Made by a program: the position numbers and the translations under genes
Shown here: piece by piece, positions 5,342 to 6,660 of the stretch
Layout of the letters: the number at the start of each line of letters is the position of its first letter
Position numbering within the stretch: position 1 is the first letter of the stretch
The notes under the pieces: model-generated
Seen by the model: only the letters and a program-made list of their open reading frames with translations
Database searches by the model: none
What the model was told of the DNA's origin: nothing
NCBI GenBank assembly: GCA_937919295.1
Contig: CALFRX010000131.1
Span: 1-6,660 of the forward strand
DNA: 6,660 nt
DNA from: an uncultured Peptococcaceae bacterium
GTDB lineage: Bacteria; Bacillota; Dehalobacteriia; UBA7702
Direction: 5' to 3'

Positions 5342-6403
5342 TTACCTCTTTTCTATATATTCTTCCACCGTGTCAAGGAAGATTCTCATGTCTTCCTTGG
5401 AGCCGATGGTCACCCGTAGATAATCGTTAATCCTCGGCAAATCAAAATAGCGCACCAGGATATTTTGACTGCGGAGGTATTCAAACAGTTCTCCGGCGAA
5501 ACAATTCCAGTAATGGATCATGATAAAATTGGTTTTTGAAGGCAAAACGTCGAAACCAATACCGCGTAAAGCCACGCTGACGCCTTCCCGCACCGCGCAG
5601 ATGGTTTTGAGGTTAGCGTCCACCGTCTCCACGTCTCGCAGGGAAGCGATAGCTCCAACCTGGGCAATTCGATCCACAGGATAGGAGTTAAAGGAATTTT
5701 TCACCCGGTTGAGTCCTTCGATCAGCTCCCTGCTGCCGATGGCGAAACCCACGCGTAAGCCCGCCAGGGAATGGGATTTGGACATGGTCTGAACCACCAG
5801 CAGGTTGGGATATTTTTCAATCAAAGGGACGGCGCTTTCAGCGCCGAAACGGACGTAGGCTTCATCGATGATTACGACAACACCGGGATTTCTTTTGACA
5901 ATGCTCTCGATTTCCCGGCGTGTCAAAGCGATGCCCGTGGGGGCGTTGGGGTTGGTGATGACGATGCCGCCGTTTTCCCTATGGTAGTCATCGACATCAA
6001 CGGTAAAATCGTCCTTCAGCGGAATCTGTACATAGTTAAGTCCGTAATGCTTGCAATATACGGGGTAAAAGCTGTAGCTGATATCGGGGAATAAAACCGG
6101 TTTGCCTTGCTCGAAAAAAGCGTCAAAAGCAAAGGCCAGCACTTCGTCACTGCCGTTGCCGACAAAAACGTTTTCCGGGGTCACCTTAGCGTAATCCGCG
6201 AATGCTTCCCGTAAGGCGCAAGCCGCGGGATCGGGGTAGAGGCGCATATCTTCGCAGGCAGCCTCTTTCATCGCCGCCAGCACCGCTTCCCCGGGGGGGA
6301 AGGGATTCTCATTGGTATTGAGCTTGATCATCTTCACCTTCGGCTGTTCACCGGGGGTGTAGGGATCAAGCGTACGGGTTTTTTGATTCCAATAACAACT
6401 CAT
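5342..6403 (-). CDS. hisC: Histidinol-phosphate aminotransferase
   Basis: This 353-residue PLP-dependent, fold-type I aminotransferase converts imidazoleacetol phosphate and glutamate to histidinol phosphate and 2-oxoglutarate. With the ATG at 6401-6403 as residue 1: KLNTNENPFPP (27-37) contacts substrate, RLYPDP (54-59) is typical of HisC, GNGSDE (82-87) forms the PLP phosphate loop, NPNAPTG (151-157) and DEAY (180-183) hold the cofactor ring, SKSHSLAGLRVG carries the Schiff-base Lys209 and Arg217, and LRVTIG places the substrate-binding Arg330 near the end. These marks and the length fit HisC and not a generic aspartate aminotransferase, and position in the his operon confirms it. Two adjacent ATGs (6401-6406) precede the gene. 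GAGGA is 7 bases before the second and 4 before the first, so the second is chosen, with a one-residue difference. Its ribosome binding site overlaps the hisD stop codon. Confidence 0.97.
   Translation of the reverse strand: MSCYWNQKTRTLDPYTPGEQPKVKMIKLNTNENPFPPGEAVLAAMKEAACEDMRLYPDPAACALREAFADYAKVTPENVFVGNGSDEVLAFAFDAFFEQGKPVLFPDISYSFYPVYCKHYGLNYVQIPLKDDFTVDVDDYHRENGGIVITNPNAPTGIALTRREIESIVKRNPGVVVIIDEAYVRFGAESAVPLIEKYPNLLVVQTMSKSHSLAGLRVGFAIGSRELIEGLNRVKNSFNSYPVDRIAQVGAIASLRDVETVDANLKTICAVREGVSVALRGIGFDVLPSKTNFIMIHYWNCFAGELFEYLRSQNILVRYFDLPRINDYLRVTIGSKEDMRIFLDTVEEYIEKR
5344..5348 (-). promoter_or_regulatory. Ribosome binding site of hisB (GAGGT)
   Basis: GAGGT overlaps the last codons of hisC and sits 6 bases before the ATG at 5337 and only 3 before the GTG at 5340. 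This selects the ATG as start. Confidence 0.7.
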
Positions 6404-6410
6404 CATCCTA

Positions 6411-6415
6411 TCCTC
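6411..6415 (-). promoter_or_regulatory. Ribosome binding site of hisC (GAGGA)
   Basis: GAGGA overlaps the hisD TGA stop (6414-6416). It is 4 bases from the first and 7 from the second of the two tandem ATGs, so the second is the better placed start. Confidence 0.65.
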
Positions 6416-6660
6416 ATTTCCGAATGGAAGCGCTTTTTGCGTGCCCCGTCAACCCCTCAGAGTTGGCAAAACGCACGATGTCGTCTTGCACTTTCATAAA
6501 TGCTTCTTTATTATAGCACAATATCGTGGTTTTTTTCATAAAATCCGCCGTATTCAAAGGAGAAGAAAAGCGACCTGTACCAATGGTGGGAAGAATATGG
6601 TTAGGACCGGCCATATAGTCGCCCAAAGCCTCCGGGGTGTAGTGACCGAGGAAGAGGGCT
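6414..6660 (-). CDS. hisD: Histidinol dehydrogenase, C-terminal part (5' end beyond the window)
   Basis: Only the last 81 residues are present. The frame stays open to the right edge, so the gene continues past 6660; the whole protein is usually about 430 residues. The enzyme oxidises histidinol to histidine in two NAD-dependent steps, the last reactions of the pathway, using a zinc ion. The visible part begins ALFLGHYTPEALGDYMAGPN and continues into HILPT, a hallmark of HisD. It contains the Asp of GDY and the His of LTGHAKS, which correspond to zinc ligands Asp360 and His419 of the E. coli enzyme, and the NHILPT His matching the substrate-binding His367. The stop lies 10 bases before the chosen hisC start. 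A TTG at 6624-6626 is not a start, since HisD homology continues upstream of it. Operon order hisD-hisC-hisB is the normal one. Confidence 0.95.
   Translation of the reverse strand, partial: ALFLGHYTPEALGDYMAGPNHILPTIGTGRFSSPLNTADFMKKTTILCYNKEAFMKVQDDIVRFANSEGLTGHAKSASIRK

Noticed and set aside
4888..5430. 180-codon open frame on the plus strand across hisB
   Set aside because: It lies antisense to hisB and runs into hisC, both of which have all family motifs. The frame is open only as a by-product of their codon usage, and it has no recognisable protein features.
5771..6094. 107-codon open frame on the plus strand inside hisC
   Set aside because: Antisense to the PLP-binding core of hisC; no independent support.

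Overview
The window looks like the end of a draft-assembly contig from a Gram-positive, Clostridia-like member of the Bacillota. The reasons are strong GGAGG-type ribosome binding sites, sigma-A-type promoters, a fused hisIE gene, and a polytopic membrane protein resembling those of clostridia. This taxonomic reading is an inference. The first 21 bases are not biological: they match the 3' end of the Illumina TruSeq read-2 adapter, and a gene on the minus strand is cut exactly at that junction.

Left half (22-3389), apparent cell-surface glycosylation locus. It holds the first 23 codons of a GtrA-like small membrane protein (minus strand). A divergent promoter region with inverted repeats follows. 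Next is a GT2 polyprenyl-phosphate glycosyltransferase of the DPM1/GtrB type with two C-terminal membrane helices (plus strand). Beyond it lies a 267-base convergent intergenic region containing a 117-nt imperfect inverted repeat, a perfect 15-bp tandem duplication and a bidirectional terminator. The last gene is a large polytopic membrane protein resembling DUF6020 (minus strand). GtrA-type flippase, GtrB-type lipid-sugar synthase and a polytopic GT-C-like protein together resemble the three-component (GtrA/GtrB/GtrX or GtcA/CsbB/YfhO-like) systems that glycosylate surface polymers. The assignment of the polytopic protein to that role is inference.

Right half (3393-6660), histidine biosynthesis operon on the minus strand. 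In transcription order it reads hisD (3' part only), hisC, hisB, hisA, hisIE, packed with gaps of a few bases or start/stop overlaps that imply translational coupling. The genes cover imidazoleglycerol-phosphate dehydration, transamination, histidinol oxidation, ProFAR isomerisation and the two early phosphoribosyl-ATP/AMP steps. hisH and hisF, which commonly flank hisA, are absent between hisB, hisA and hisIE. No terminator is visible after hisIE. The DUF6020-like gene starts 43 bases downstream with its own good promoter, and it is much more AT-rich than the his genes.

I see no tRNA, rRNA, CRISPR array or intact mobile element.
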